In this document: positions 56,901-64,000 of the stretch, one piece after another
Numbering within the stretch: the stretch's first letter is position 1
How the letters are laid out: each line of letters opens with the position of its first letter
DNA from: Haematococcus lacustris
Lineage: Eukaryota > Chlorophyta > Chlorophyceae > Chlamydomonadales > Haematococcaceae
Length of the DNA stretch: 64,000 bases
Direction of reading: 5' to 3'
Assembly (NCBI GenBank): GCA_030144725.1
Contig: JASKMD010000029.1
Location: 15,829,135 to 15,893,134, forward strand
The notes under the pieces: model-generated
What the model was told of the DNA's origin: nothing
Seen by the model: only the letters and a program-made list of their open reading frames with translations
The model's database searches: none
Program-made: the position numbers and the translations under genes

Positions 56901-59900
56901 AAGGTAGTGATTCAGTGTGTCAGATGAAAACTTGCCTTTCGCATGGTAGATATGGTCGGTTTTGAGGGTTTGGATTGTGTGCCCTGCAGCTCGTGCTTCT
57001 TGTGCTAAGTGTTGTAGGTGCTCTGCTAGCTGCTTGCAGTGGCTGATGACTGCGTGGTAGTCAATACATTTTTTTCCCATGGCCATGTTGAAAGCATGTA
57101 CTAGGCAGCACTCTTCGTATTGCCTTTCCATGTAGCCATGGTCTAGGTTACGGGCCGTTACTGTGGGGTGAGCGGGGTCGACTGCTGTGGCGTTGTGACC
57201 GTGTCCTGTTTGTTCTACATGGCTGATGATGTGATGGATGTCCTTCTCAGCGCACATGCGCATCTGTTCCCGTGAGCGGGTGTTGGGCGTGATGACAAAG
57301 AGTTGATGCATAGTCCGCATAGTTGCAGTAGGGATGTGAGAGAGGGGCGTCGGTGTTGTTTCCATGGAGTCCAGTAGGCTCCATGCGCCGTCAATGCACT
57401 TCATGGCCATGCTGTGGCCTGGCTTTTTGCACAAAAATGTGTGCGTACCGTATTGGCCGGCGAGGTTTCCCAGGTTGTCAGCAGACCAGTCACTGGGTTG
57501 GTTGAGTTGGGCAATGCTCTGAACTGCTAGGCCGTAGTGGATACGTAAGTACATCTCAATGACTTCGTCGGAATAGCCGTCGACACCTCTTGCCATTAAC
57601 CATGCGCCGCGCTCAAACTGATCAGTAAACTGAAGGAGCCTGTTCTCATAAAATAAGTCTATGTCTTGCATGGTGACCCATTCATGTCCCGCTGCATTGT
57701 TCAAGGAATAAACTTGGCACGCGGAGCTATGCCTGGCCTGCATGTAGTGCTCGTTGGTTGGGCCGGGGTTCGCTTCAACATCCCCAGCGGCGAGCAGTAG
57801 CCAGGCCATGTAAATGAGGGAAATAGTGGAGTAAACTGTGGTGATGACGCCCAACCACTGTGTAGCCGTAGCCAGCAAGCAAGAGGGTAGCATGGTATTG
57901 TGCACACCCTGCTTGCTAGTGATGCCTATCTTATAGATAGTGTAGCGATGCAACGTTGTGTTGTAGTGGTGGACGATAAGGGAGGCCCTTGGCCCACTAT
58001 GGGTGAAGTGTCCATGTGCATACCAATTGTCCATGCACACAGAGAGACAAAGTAGAGCGTTGTGCCGTGGGGCGCTGCCGTCCAAGTATGGGCAGAGGGG
58101 GAGGGCTGACATAACAATGACACCCTTCCACCTACGCACTCTCTTGATATTTTTGAGCAAGCACGCTTTGGATTGGGAGGTGGTGGTAACCTGGGTGCGT
58201 TGGGGAGGGGTACGGAGATGGAGCCCGAGCATGCTAAAGAGAGCTATGGTAATGTGAATGAGATACGCCTTGCCCCCCACCACTTTATTCATATCAAGAG
58301 GCAACATGTCAACATATAGGTCATGTATGGGTGGTCCATGGGGTATCGGCCTGCCATGTAGCTGCTCACATGGCTGCTCATCCTCCGCTCCATTGGTGTG
58401 GGCATGGGGGTACCTGGAGCGGGGTGACATGCCAGCGTGTGGTGCATACACAGCTGGTCCTGGCAGCATGCTGGGCTGTGCACACGGCTGCTCATCCTCT
58501 GTCTCGTTGGTGTAGGCATGGGAGTACCTGGTGCAGGGCAACATGCCAGCGCGTGGCGCATGCATGGCTGGCCCTGGCTGCTTGCTGGGCTGTTCACACA
58601 GCTGCCCATCCTCCGTCTCATTGGTGTTGGCATGGGGGTACCTGGTGCATGGCAGCGGGTCAGCGTGTGGTGCATACACAGCTGCTCCTGGCAGCATGCT
58701 GGGCTGAGCACACGGCTGCTCATCCTCTGTCTCGTTGGTGTAGGCATGGGAGTACCTGGTGCGGGGCAACATGCCAGCGCGTGGCGCATGCATGGCTGGC
58801 CCTGGCCGCTTGCTGGGCTGTTCACACAGCTGCTCATCCTCCGTCACATTGGTGTTGGCATGGGGGTACCTGGTGCATGGCAGCGGGTCAGCGTGTGGTG
58901 CATACACAGCTGGTCCTGGCAGCATGCTGGGCTGAGCACACGGCTGCTCATCTTCTGTCTCGTTGGTGTAGGCATGGGAGTACCTGGTGCGGGGCAACAT
59001 GCCAGCGCGTGGCGCATGCATGGCTGGCCCTGGCTGCTTGCTGGGCTGTTCACACAGCTGCTCATCCTCCGTCTCTTTGGTGTCGGCATGGGGGTACCTG
59101 GTGCATGGCAGCGGGTCAGCGTGTGGTGTATACTTGGCTGGTCCTAGCAGCGTGCTAAGCTCATCACAAGGCTGCTTATCCTCTGGCTTGTTGGTGTGGG
59201 CATAGGGGTACCTGGTGCAGGGCAGCAGGCCAGCATGTGTGGGTCTGTGCTCTATGTCAGTAGTGTTAAGCTGTAAGTCTCGAGTGTGTTCTCTTGGCAT
59301 ATCTGCGTAGCATGGGTATGTTCCCAGCTGGGCAATGTGGCTCTGGGTATATTCCCATTGCCAAACACATGGGTGTGTTCCCATCGTGTCTAGATGCCAC
59401 AGGGTATGTTCCCTGGGCAGATTGGCTTCGCTTGGGTATGTTCCCAGCTTGGCAATGTGGCTCTGGGTATGTTCCCATTGCCAGACGCAAGGGTTTGTTC
59501 CCAGCGTGTCTAGATGCCACAGGGTATGTTCCCTGGGCAGATTGGCTTCGCTTGGGTATGTTCCCAGCTTGGCAATGTGGCTCTGGGTATGTTCCCATTG
59601 CCATACGCAAGGGTTTGTTCCCAGCGTGTCTAGATGCAACAGGGTATGTTCCCTAGGCAGATTGGCTTCGCATGGGTATGTTCCCACCTTGGCAAGGACA
59701 AGGACATTGCTGAGTGAATGAGCGTTGTTGTAGGCCTCTTGACGTGTGCAAAACCGTGTCTTGCAGTCACCAGATTGATTGTTGTACCTGGATTGACTAG
59801 CAGAGGGAACGTTAATTGTTCGAGTGGTGCTACTGTCCTGCCAGCTTCTGTAGCTAGCTGCAGTCGTACTCTGCTGCTTGTCGGTATCGCAAAACGCGAG

Positions 59901-60020
59901 CCGACTAATGAAAAGCAGACAGAACCAGCAATTCAGACCCAGCAGGAAGGGCTTGGCCCTGTTGTGCTTACCCGGCCTCGGGCTGGTATCCAGTGCCACC
60001 TCGGAGTTGGAGTTCGCCAT
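50967..60020 (-). CDS. LINE-1B polyprotein: repeats, 2A, 2x Josephin-like protease, APE, partial RT, PHD, RNase H, CCHC, RLE
   Basis: Starts at ATG 60020, 17 bases from the gap, so an earlier start is possible. The N-terminus has a signal-like hydrophobic stretch (FLLGLNCWFCLLFI). Two repeat arrays follow (59330-59690 and ~58370-59230), then hydrophobic sequence and the 2A motif LLLAAGDVEANPGP ending at residue 754. Both Josephin-like proteases keep Cys, His and Asp (ACQVYSLNNA and GHSMAMK; ECCLVHAFN and HATAIKH). APE motifs TFNVR, LTET, GDINA and SDHRP are intact. The RT reads as far as LLVDFT and then jumps in frame to the sequence before the PHD finger, losing YADD. RNase H (TDGSC, NRAEL, TDSL, GNEAADTL), CCHC, RHN, RPDIIMV and EIKY are all present. 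It cannot copy itself; protein may still be made. Confidence 0.86.
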   Translation of the reverse strand: MANSNSEVALDTSPRPGKHNRAKPFLLGLNCWFCLLFISRLAFCDTDKQQSTTAASYRSWQDSSTTRTINVPSASQSRYNNQSGDCKTRFCTRQEAYNNAHSLSNVLVLAKVGTYPCEANLPREHTLLHLDTLGTNPCVWQWEHTQSHIAKLGTYPSEANLPREHTLWHLDTLGTNPCVWQWEHTQSHIAKLGTYPSEANLPREHTLWHLDTMGTHPCVWQWEYTQSHIAQLGTYPCYADMPREHTRDLQLNTTDIEHRPTHAGLLPCTRYPYAHTNKPEDKQPCDELSTLLGPAKYTPHADPLPCTRYPHADTKETEDEQLCEQPSKQPGPAMHAPRAGMLPRTRYSHAYTNETEDEQPCAQPSMLPGPAVYAPHADPLPCTRYPHANTNVTEDEQLCEQPSKRPGPAMHAPRAGMLPRTRYSHAYTNETEDEQPCAQPSMLPGAAVYAPHADPLPCTRYPHANTNETEDGQLCEQPSKQPGPAMHAPRAGMLPCTRYSHAYTNETEDEQPCAQPSMLPGPAVYAPHAGMSPRSRYPHAHTNGAEDEQPCEQLHGRPIPHGPPIHDLYVDMLPLDMNKVVGGKAYLIHITIALFSMLGLHLRTPPQRTQVTTTSQSKACLLKNIKRVRRWKGVIVMSALPLCPYLDGSAPRHNALLCLSVCMDNWYAHGHFTHSGPRASLIVHHYNTTLHRYTIYKIGITSKQGVHNTMLPSCLLATATQWLGVITTVYSTISLIYMAWLLLAAGDVEANPGPTNEHYMQARHSSACQVYSLNNAAGHEWVTMQDIDLFYENRLLQFTDQFERGAWLMARGVDGYSDEVIEMYLRIHYGLAVQSIAQLNQPSDWSADNLGNLAGQYGTHTFLCKKPGHSMAMKCIDGAWSLLDSMETTPTPLSHIPTATMRTMHQLFVITPNTRSREQMRMCAEKDIHHIISHVEQTGHGHNATAVDPAHPTVTARNLDHGYMERQYEECCLVHAFNMAMGKKCIDYHAVISHCKQLAEHLQHLAQEARAAGHTIQTLKTDHIYHAKGKFSSDTLNHYLHRKHHEMHMYLHPASTYLPTQSITPETITNAITSTGATHTAVILLSHQHATAIKHTPHGWHQLDSFNRVPKPLSTPDDWSSLQGNILTICTGDVRHTRFIRREIWIADPLEATTPSALAAHFRDHLDPIDLTTDHTEAREAPGPLHVTTTNAETSCTTDSKRRATAEGIPPHDEPTRLRQRRDTPTVTLRPQTTTRIHRPTTPLDNATDAAKKRVRVTKRHGNDTHTQTLMFKYLCKPTAQAHNTRPVSTIDETPKSTPDNDLGTNQHHSPPPPPILNRQHITLTTFNVRGLHRSRNDVLNLVRNQSPDILILTETMTQPRSNNPSSGWLKRVMPNYTVHRHQGNSEVLIGIRHDLAIQMQATMIQPCTDADVNTRCVILSLRQRQSEELTLVATYWPSGNNDDAIPLRRKMQEHIRAATGHLPGSLILAGDINATMKKEDRSEHTEYTQDHMMREFATELRLSEADPGDRAWTYQQPHCNSRIDAILTRDARHGPGHRTHVDTNAYLSDHRPLTATLSTARLGIDLAAPQKPQRHSHTILTTPITNEDREAYRLAVQQPSSGVPQLHAHLTAYLAPMYTDAIHFLTTIDKANPQQPQRLTLLAGLPAREAIDTAATMLTNLLQTCRTTAMKTCHTKTLTRGGQHYQRRTMCRIRQALGRKLKTTRELSRKARLLFKQNNVHPTIDELIPETDTTNAETREAVQARQGNDTTENHVQAALAQLTNSYRDQIHKLDDDDSALAIAQARVRMQQLISTQPKKANKYILRPSRTDHKGLQALADPITNKICTAPADLNRIITEAYGTKLAPPTPKTGNYTNTQTRNYPWARAKADDPFTMHTCQNVHWLHTAIMDKAGFQECLSRLSGGKAPGPDGIENEIIKMLPWEMRDTIHQLFIIMWATGCTPTTWKTSDTCLLYKDKGQETDLNSYRPVGLANTVYKLWTSLITKILSEYAEANGMLSKNQAGFRSHRNTTQQLQMLVMALEDAKLAKADIYALLVDFTIIEKWALQMYKKEGYTPAHTEDICRADAEHGCTCELCWEPKEDSPMCNNCMRAYHPACLAKTGLEGQARDDHWLCPVCAHGEDDLKTAMRNSAETDLIKAHWHPTTEPKPLILAHIDYTDKKNEYDADNSKRQEARRRPLDAALPEHTRQGLPDPHTWIPRCTDLHSRATFHTSPVNPQTDIVGTGRCEITLQNHSHITTQAMCGGSQGPNLPQHSLIEHVVAHDEAGRTVGLINKTNYQNLTTWLQHTPHPRDPAMELAALLRRNNTQSTPQPLLAAQNKAITTLYNTQYFPSTVQRWANPLTVRAETTTYWSPDINDTAYGAHHNCLLVRHTGLSTWNVPAEDALALKCIKHAIHSATTEEATATILLIPGKKGISYPKHIAMLKSYPEYCQHLATIPLDKSKAATKSCKHATLLTYIVWNKAGQQRVTKGNPQGWLTNTAKALHPRPERHPKHNQPSKHVQPTQLPSGHYKHMHLPADRELPATGHMRQPNQIAPPFCTTSSMVIPNWRTVTYTDGSCMQGTDRAPSRKVGAGVYTPENDERLTIALPDHSTINRAELAAIHAAIKSGATHIATDSLCSIYQIRRALANPMSIRTHHHRDILADIATLIMNSRDTIHLRKVRAHSGIIGNEAADTLAKHAAMYPEQAHTQAPHEHTEQQTWLSATTETGTTIPLPDCRHSVRTHMRAKHKLGLANQDSIYYQMSQDIARVAAKGSCERVMLDPGIPTAAQRTALLYRTGGLYNQKLAMRWGKTADDRCPLCGEADSATHLLSGCTRTAALVQERHNGAGRLITKAISKGSQGGCITYTDIGSHARGEQNDMDLPNTTLSDTLAAIGLPTAHNTTTRPDIIMVTTKSNKRNRDKDESNKHVTILEIKYCADSRWTEQLEKASTQHAALATAIREAGNTVTIRPILLGIGGITYEAHTKQHMRELGVTHTNTIKLLNKLTRHAVISSHSIAKTSYRLRAGKGDWG
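57759..57800 (-). other. 2A ribosome-skipping motif in LINE-1B
   Basis: Codons spell LLLAAGDVEANPGP on the minus strand. Flanks differ from LINE-1A but the D-V-E-x-N-P-G-P core and the upstream LLLAAG are retained, as expected for a functional 2A. Confidence 0.85.
58370..59230. repeat. 117-bp coding tandem repeat (higher-order 234 bp)
   Basis: About seven units of 39 codons with two alternating types, recognisable in the protein as CTRYPHANTNETED and RTRYSHAYTNETED. Adjacent-but-one units are most alike, giving a 234-bp higher-order period. All in frame in LINE-1B. Confidence 0.85.
59330..59690. repeat. 120-bp coding tandem repeat
   Basis: Three units of 120 bp (40 codons), each containing several GGTATGTTCCC motifs at ~30-bp spacing; protein motifs LGTYPSEANLPREHTL and VWQWEHTQSHIAK. 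In frame in LINE-1B. Confidence 0.9.
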
Positions 60021-60037
60021 CTGTCGACTTGGTTATG

Positions 60038-60537
60038 NNNNNNNNNNNNNNNNNNNNNNNNNNNNNNNNNNNNNNNNNNNNNNNNNNNNNNNNNNNNNNN
60101 NNNNNNNNNNNNNNNNNNNNNNNNNNNNNNNNNNNNNNNNNNNNNNNNNNNNNNNNNNNNNNNNNNNNNNNNNNNNNNNNNNNNNNNNNNNNNNNNNNNN
60201 NNNNNNNNNNNNNNNNNNNNNNNNNNNNNNNNNNNNNNNNNNNNNNNNNNNNNNNNNNNNNNNNNNNNNNNNNNNNNNNNNNNNNNNNNNNNNNNNNNNN
60301 NNNNNNNNNNNNNNNNNNNNNNNNNNNNNNNNNNNNNNNNNNNNNNNNNNNNNNNNNNNNNNNNNNNNNNNNNNNNNNNNNNNNNNNNNNNNNNNNNNNN
60401 NNNNNNNNNNNNNNNNNNNNNNNNNNNNNNNNNNNNNNNNNNNNNNNNNNNNNNNNNNNNNNNNNNNNNNNNNNNNNNNNNNNNNNNNNNNNNNNNNNNN
60501 NNNNNNNNNNNNNNNNNNNNNNNNNNNNNNNNNNNNN
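60038..60537. other. Assembly gap (500 N)
   Basis: Exactly 500 N, a conventional size for a gap of unknown length. It hides the 5' end of LINE-1B and, by inference from the flank at 60538-60552, the downstream part of the Copia element. Confidence 0.98.
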
Positions 60538-60540
60538 ATC

Positions 60541-60552
60541 TGAATGTGGATG
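60541..60552. repeat. Target-site duplication of the truncated LINE copy (left)
   Basis: TGAATGTGGATG, identical to 63337-63348. Together with ATC at 60538-60540, its reverse complement continues the Copia reading frame as I-H-I-Q. Confidence 0.85.
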
Positions 60553-63210
60553 GCGCACTCGGACCTCATACGAGTACACTGGCGCCCCACCCTTGAACCG
60601 GCGCCGCTCATCACGGCACACCTGGACTACACGGCTAAGCGCAACGTCTACGACGAGGAAAATAGGCTGATACAAGAAGCCAGACATGCGAGGCCTGACG
60701 CGAACCTGCCGGACCACACCCGGCAGGGATTACCGGACCCGCACACCTGGCTACCCCGGTGCACCAACCTGCACTCGAAGGCCACCTTCCACACGTACCC
60801 CATCAACCCGCAGACGGACATCGTCGGGACGGGCAAATGCGAAACCTTCCTCCAACTGCACCCGCACATGACCATCCCCGCGATGAGCCTCAGCACGGGG
60901 GAGCCCATCATGCCAAAGCACGACCTAGTGCAACACGTGACGATCCACGACGAGTCGGGCCGCACAGCAGGTCTTCTGACAAAACAACAACACCAACACC
61001 TACACGCTTGGCTACAACACACACCACAAGCACGCAACCTGGCCACAGAACTGGTGGCCCTCCTTAGGAGACAGGATACACAGAGCAACCACCACCCCAT
61101 GAGAGCGGCACAAGACAAAGCCCTAGCCACCCTACACACCACACGAAGCTTCCCAAGTACCGTCCAAAGGTGGGCTGACCCACTCACAGTCAGACCGGAA
61201 ACCACTACCTACTGGAGCCCTGACATCAATGACACGGCCTTCGGAGCACACCACAACTGCCTGCTGGTGCGCCACACTGGCCTATCCACATGGAATGTAC
61301 CGGCAGACGATGCAGTGGCACTGAAATGCGTCAACCATGCCATACACTCAGCTACACAGGAGGAGGCCATGGCCACCATCATGTTGATCCCTGGGAAAAA
61401 GGGCATCTCCTACCCCAAACACATAGACACCCTGCGGCGCTACCCAGAATACTGCCAGCACCTGGCTAGCATACCCCCCACCAAGACCAGCTGCACCAAG
61501 CCAGGCAAGCACGCCAACCTCCACGTCTACGTCATCTGGAACGCAGCGGGCCAACAACTCGTCACCAAAGGCAACCCCCAAGGTTGGCTGGCTAGCACTG
61601 CCACTGCCCTCCACCCCCAACGAGACACACACCCCATCCGCAACAGACCAACAAACCAAAGCCAACCGGCCACACCCCCTAGCGGCCACAAACAACACAT
61701 GCGCCTGCCGTTGGACAGGGACCTCCCCACCTCGGGGCACCAACGCAGCCACAACCAGCTCACGGAACACTCCACGACGCAGCCACGAATGGCCATCAAC
61801 GAATGGGCCACGCTAGCGTACTCGGACGGCAGCTGCATCAAGGCCTCTGGTGCTCACCCAGCGCGCGTCGGTGCGGGGGTCTACATCCCGGAAGAAAACG
61901 TCCTTGTCACCGTCGCCATGGATGACCCGGACAGCAACACCATCAACAAGGCGGAACTCACGGCGATACACGCGGCACTCACAGCGGGGGTCAAACGCAT
62001 CGCCACCGACAGCCTCTGCTCTATCTACCAGATCCGCCGAGCCCTCGCTAACCCGATGTCGCTCATCACACACAGACACAACGACATCCTGACCGCTATC
62101 GCTACCCTCATCATCGATAGCCCCGTCACTATCCAATTCTACAAAGTCCGGGCCCACTCGGGAATCATCGGCAACGAAGGCGCAGATGCCCTCGCCAAGC
62201 ACGCGGCGCTACACCCAGAGCTCGCCAACACCCCGGCCTACCGCCCGACCACACGGAAAGAGACCAACACCTGGCTCAACAACGAAGCTGACGGCGACAC
62301 CCCCGTCCCACTGCCGGACTGCCGCCACAGCGTGCGAGCACACATGCACTGCAAACACAAGCTTGGCCTTGCCAATCAAGACAGTATCTACTACCAGATG
62401 TCCCAGGAGATCACCAAAGCCGCGGCGAACGGAGCGGGCGAAAGGGTGATGACCGACACGAACATCTCCATACACGCGCAACGAACTGCCCTTCTCTACC
62501 GTACTGGCGGGCTCTATAACCAAAAGCTGGCCATGCGCTGGAAACGGGCGACCGACGACCGGTGCCCACTCTGCGGGGAAGCCGATAGTGCCACTCACCT
62601 CCTCTCGGGCTGCAGCGAGACACTACCGATGGTGCAAGAAAGGCATAACGGGGCCGGTCGCCTCATCGCTAAAGCCATAAGCAAGGGTACCCTAGGCGGG
62701 TACATCCGATTCGCGGACACCGGCAGTTGGGAGAAGGGCGCGAAGGAAGACCTTGACCTCCCCAACGACACGCTACACACAACGTTACGAGCACTCGGGC
62801 TGAAAACAGCGGCAACCAAAAACACCACTAGACCAGATATACTCATGGTGACGCCGCAAGCGAAGGCGGGCAAAAGCGGCAAAGCCACAAAACGGGTCAC
62901 CATCATAGAAATCAAGTACTGCTCGGACTCAAGGTGGACGGATCAATTAGACAAGGCACTCAACCAACACACCAATCTAGCTCATACCATACGCAAGGAA
63001 GGTCACATGGTGGAGATTAGACCAATCCTCCTGGGCATAGGGGGCATAACTTATGAAGCACACACACGGCAACACCTCCTGGCCTTGGGGATCTCACAAG
63101 ATAACACTACTAAACTCCTACACAAGTTAACAAGACACGCGGTGGAGACAGCCCACTCCATTGCAAAGACAAGCTACAGACTCAGGGCTACTAAGAGGGA
63201 GGGAGGGTAG
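60553..63210 (+). pseudogene. LINE-1A polyprotein C-terminal part (RNase H, CCHC, RLE)
   Basis: About 885 codons open to the stop at 63210 and closely similar to the C-terminus of the LINE-1A protein. RNase H motifs SDGSC, NKAEL, TDSLCS and GNEGADAL, the CCHC knuckle CPLCGEADSATHLLSGC, RHN, RPDILMV and EIKY are all intact. The truncation removes everything N-terminal to this, including the PHD finger, so there is no natural start; the first ATG lies in the duplicated target DNA. The lack of stops suggests a recent insertion. Confidence 0.88.
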
Positions 63211-63336
63211 GGGGGTCGCCTCTTTCTTGGCTTGATTGGTGGGAGCAGGCCGCGCCCCAGGCGGTAGCTCCTCCCTTAATGCACGCCGGTGAATACCGGA
63301 GTAGTCTTCTTCTTCTTCTAGTCTTCTTCTTCTTCT
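60553..63336 (+). mobile_element. 5'-truncated LINE-1A copy
   Basis: Plus-strand copy of the last ~2.8 kb of LINE-1A, starting at the position that corresponds to ~3062 in the full element. It ends with the conserved 3' UTR, hairpin (63286-63299) and a (TCT)n tail in two blocks. A 12-bp target duplication flanks it. 5' truncation is typical of target-primed reverse transcription. Confidence 0.92.
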
Positions 63337-63348
63337 TGAATGTGGATG
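63337..63348. repeat. Target-site duplication of the truncated LINE copy (right)
   Basis: TGAATGTGGATG directly after the (TCT)n tail; exact copy of 60541-60552. Confidence 0.85.
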
Positions 63349-64000
63349 ACTTCATCAGGCTGCAGTGTGCCATTCAGAAAGGCTGCCTCAACATCAATCT
63401 GGTGCACTTCCATGTCTCGTGCAGCTGCCAGAGCCAGCAGAGAGCGCAGAGTGGTGTGCTTGCTCACTGGTGCATACACATCTCCCACATCCACACCTGA
63501 GACTTGCATAAAACCCTTTGCCACCAGACGGGCTTTGAACTTCTCGATTGCCCCTGTAGCATCACGCTTGATCTTAAGCACCCACTTAGTAGGCAGCACA
63601 CGTGCACCAGATGGCCTTTCAACAAGAGTCCATGTGCCATTGGCATGCAAGGACGCCAGCTCAGTGTGCATGGCCTCACGCCAGTACTCAGCATGCGGTC
63701 CTGACAAGGCCTCAAGGACAGTGGGTGTGTCACTGGATGATGTGTCACTGACAGTCATGGAACCCAGCTCAGGCTGCCTGATCCTAATAGGTGGCTGCCT
63801 TGAGCGAGCAGGATTGCGACGAGGTGCATCAGGCATTACTGAGGCAGCAGGTAATGGAGCATCAGGTGCTGCCACAACAGGGGCTGAGTTAGCGGGAGGA
63901 GGAGGCAAGGCAGTTGGTCCAGCCAAAGGTATTGGCCTGAGGCCAGGAAATCTGAACCTGCCAATGCCAGGGAAGTTGTTGACTCCCACTGGGCCCCTGC
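63349..64000 (-). pseudogene. Ty1/Copia retrotransposon RT, split by the LINE insertion and by the window edge
   Basis: Minus-strand frame open from beyond the window end. It has a Pro/Ala-rich linker, then the start of a Copia RT (RVT_2): WREAMHTELASLHANGTW, PTKWVLKIKRDATGAIEKFK, RLVAKGFMQ, GVDVGDVYAPV and VHQIDVEAAFLNG. The latter contains the first catalytic Asp of the RT. Coding breaks at EVIHIQ, where the LINE copy was inserted, and would resume left of 60552 in the gap. Copia RT makes cDNA from the element RNA; this copy is disrupted. Confidence 0.88.

Larger units (their letters stand above)
50859..60037 (-). mobile_element. LINE-1B: second dual-endonuclease LINE subfamily, RT core deleted
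   Basis: Minus-strand element with the same domain order and conserved 3' UTR as LINE-1A, ending in a GAA/TTC tail at ~50859-50869. The 5' end lies in or beyond the N gap, so no target duplication can be defined. A single 3017-codon frame is open throughout, despite loss of ~1.9 kb covering the RT catalytic core. Confidence 0.85.

Noticed and set aside
58370..59690. Regularly spaced repeats resembling a CRISPR array
   Set aside because: Units are 117-120 bp, in frame within a LINE polyprotein, with no short repeat plus unique spacer pattern, and the genome is eukaryotic.
59968..60717. ORFs running through the N gap
   Set aside because: They consist mostly of unknown residues; continuity across N is meaningless.

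Overview
The window is nuclear DNA of a eukaryote, most likely a GC-rich chlorophyte green alga of the Chlamydomonadales type. Genes are split into many short exons by GT-AG introns, coding DNA is GC-rich with Ala/Gly/Gln low-complexity inserts, and the window is dense in transposons. A resemblance to Haematococcus-like genomes is only an impression from the protein style.

Layout. (1) 286-14608, minus: an apparently full-length 14.3-kb non-LTR retrotransposon (LINE-1A) with a 12-bp target-site duplication. It codes, in order, for an RG-rich ORF1-like region, a 2A ribosome-skipping motif, two tandem Josephin-like cysteine proteases, an AP endonuclease (APE), a reverse transcriptase (RT), a PHD finger, RNase H, a CCHC/RHN zinc knuckle and a restriction-like endonuclease (RLE). 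It sits beside the 3' end of a TnpB/Fanzor-like gene remnant (14609-14888). (2) 16-17 kb: an unassigned coiled-coil ORF. (3) 17626-20815, minus: a seven-exon tRNA (guanine-N7)-methyltransferase gene (METTL1/Trm8 type). (4) 21507-24177, minus: a complete five-exon Fanzor gene (RNA-guided RuvC nuclease family, 725 aa), followed by a conserved, duplicated 220-bp segment with a covarying hairpin that is a candidate guide RNA/right end. (5) 24.2-27.7 kb: low-complexity repeats, a small TIR element and gene debris. (6) 27.7-47.3 kb: an approximately 9-kb tandem duplication, each unit holding one ABCC-type ABC transporter gene on the minus strand. The second gene is broken by a 1.13-kb LTR element that carries only gag. 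(7) 47.7-50.3 kb: two non-autonomous TIR elements. (8) 50.86-60.02 kb, minus: a second LINE subfamily (LINE-1B) with the same architecture but with the RT core deleted in frame. (9) A 500-N gap. (10) 60553-63336, plus: a 5'-truncated LINE-1A copy inserted with a 12-bp duplication into a Copia element, whose RT continues to the window end.

How it fits together: only METTL1, ABCC copy A and possibly Fanzor look like intact genes; nearly everything else is mobile DNA or its debris. The LINEs share a conserved 3'-terminal hairpin with a compensatory base change, the expected template-recognition signal. The most notable systems are the intact Fanzor locus with its candidate RNA, and the 2A/double-protease/dual-endonuclease LINE family. 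Motif assignments and exon joins were read by eye; no database or folding program was used.
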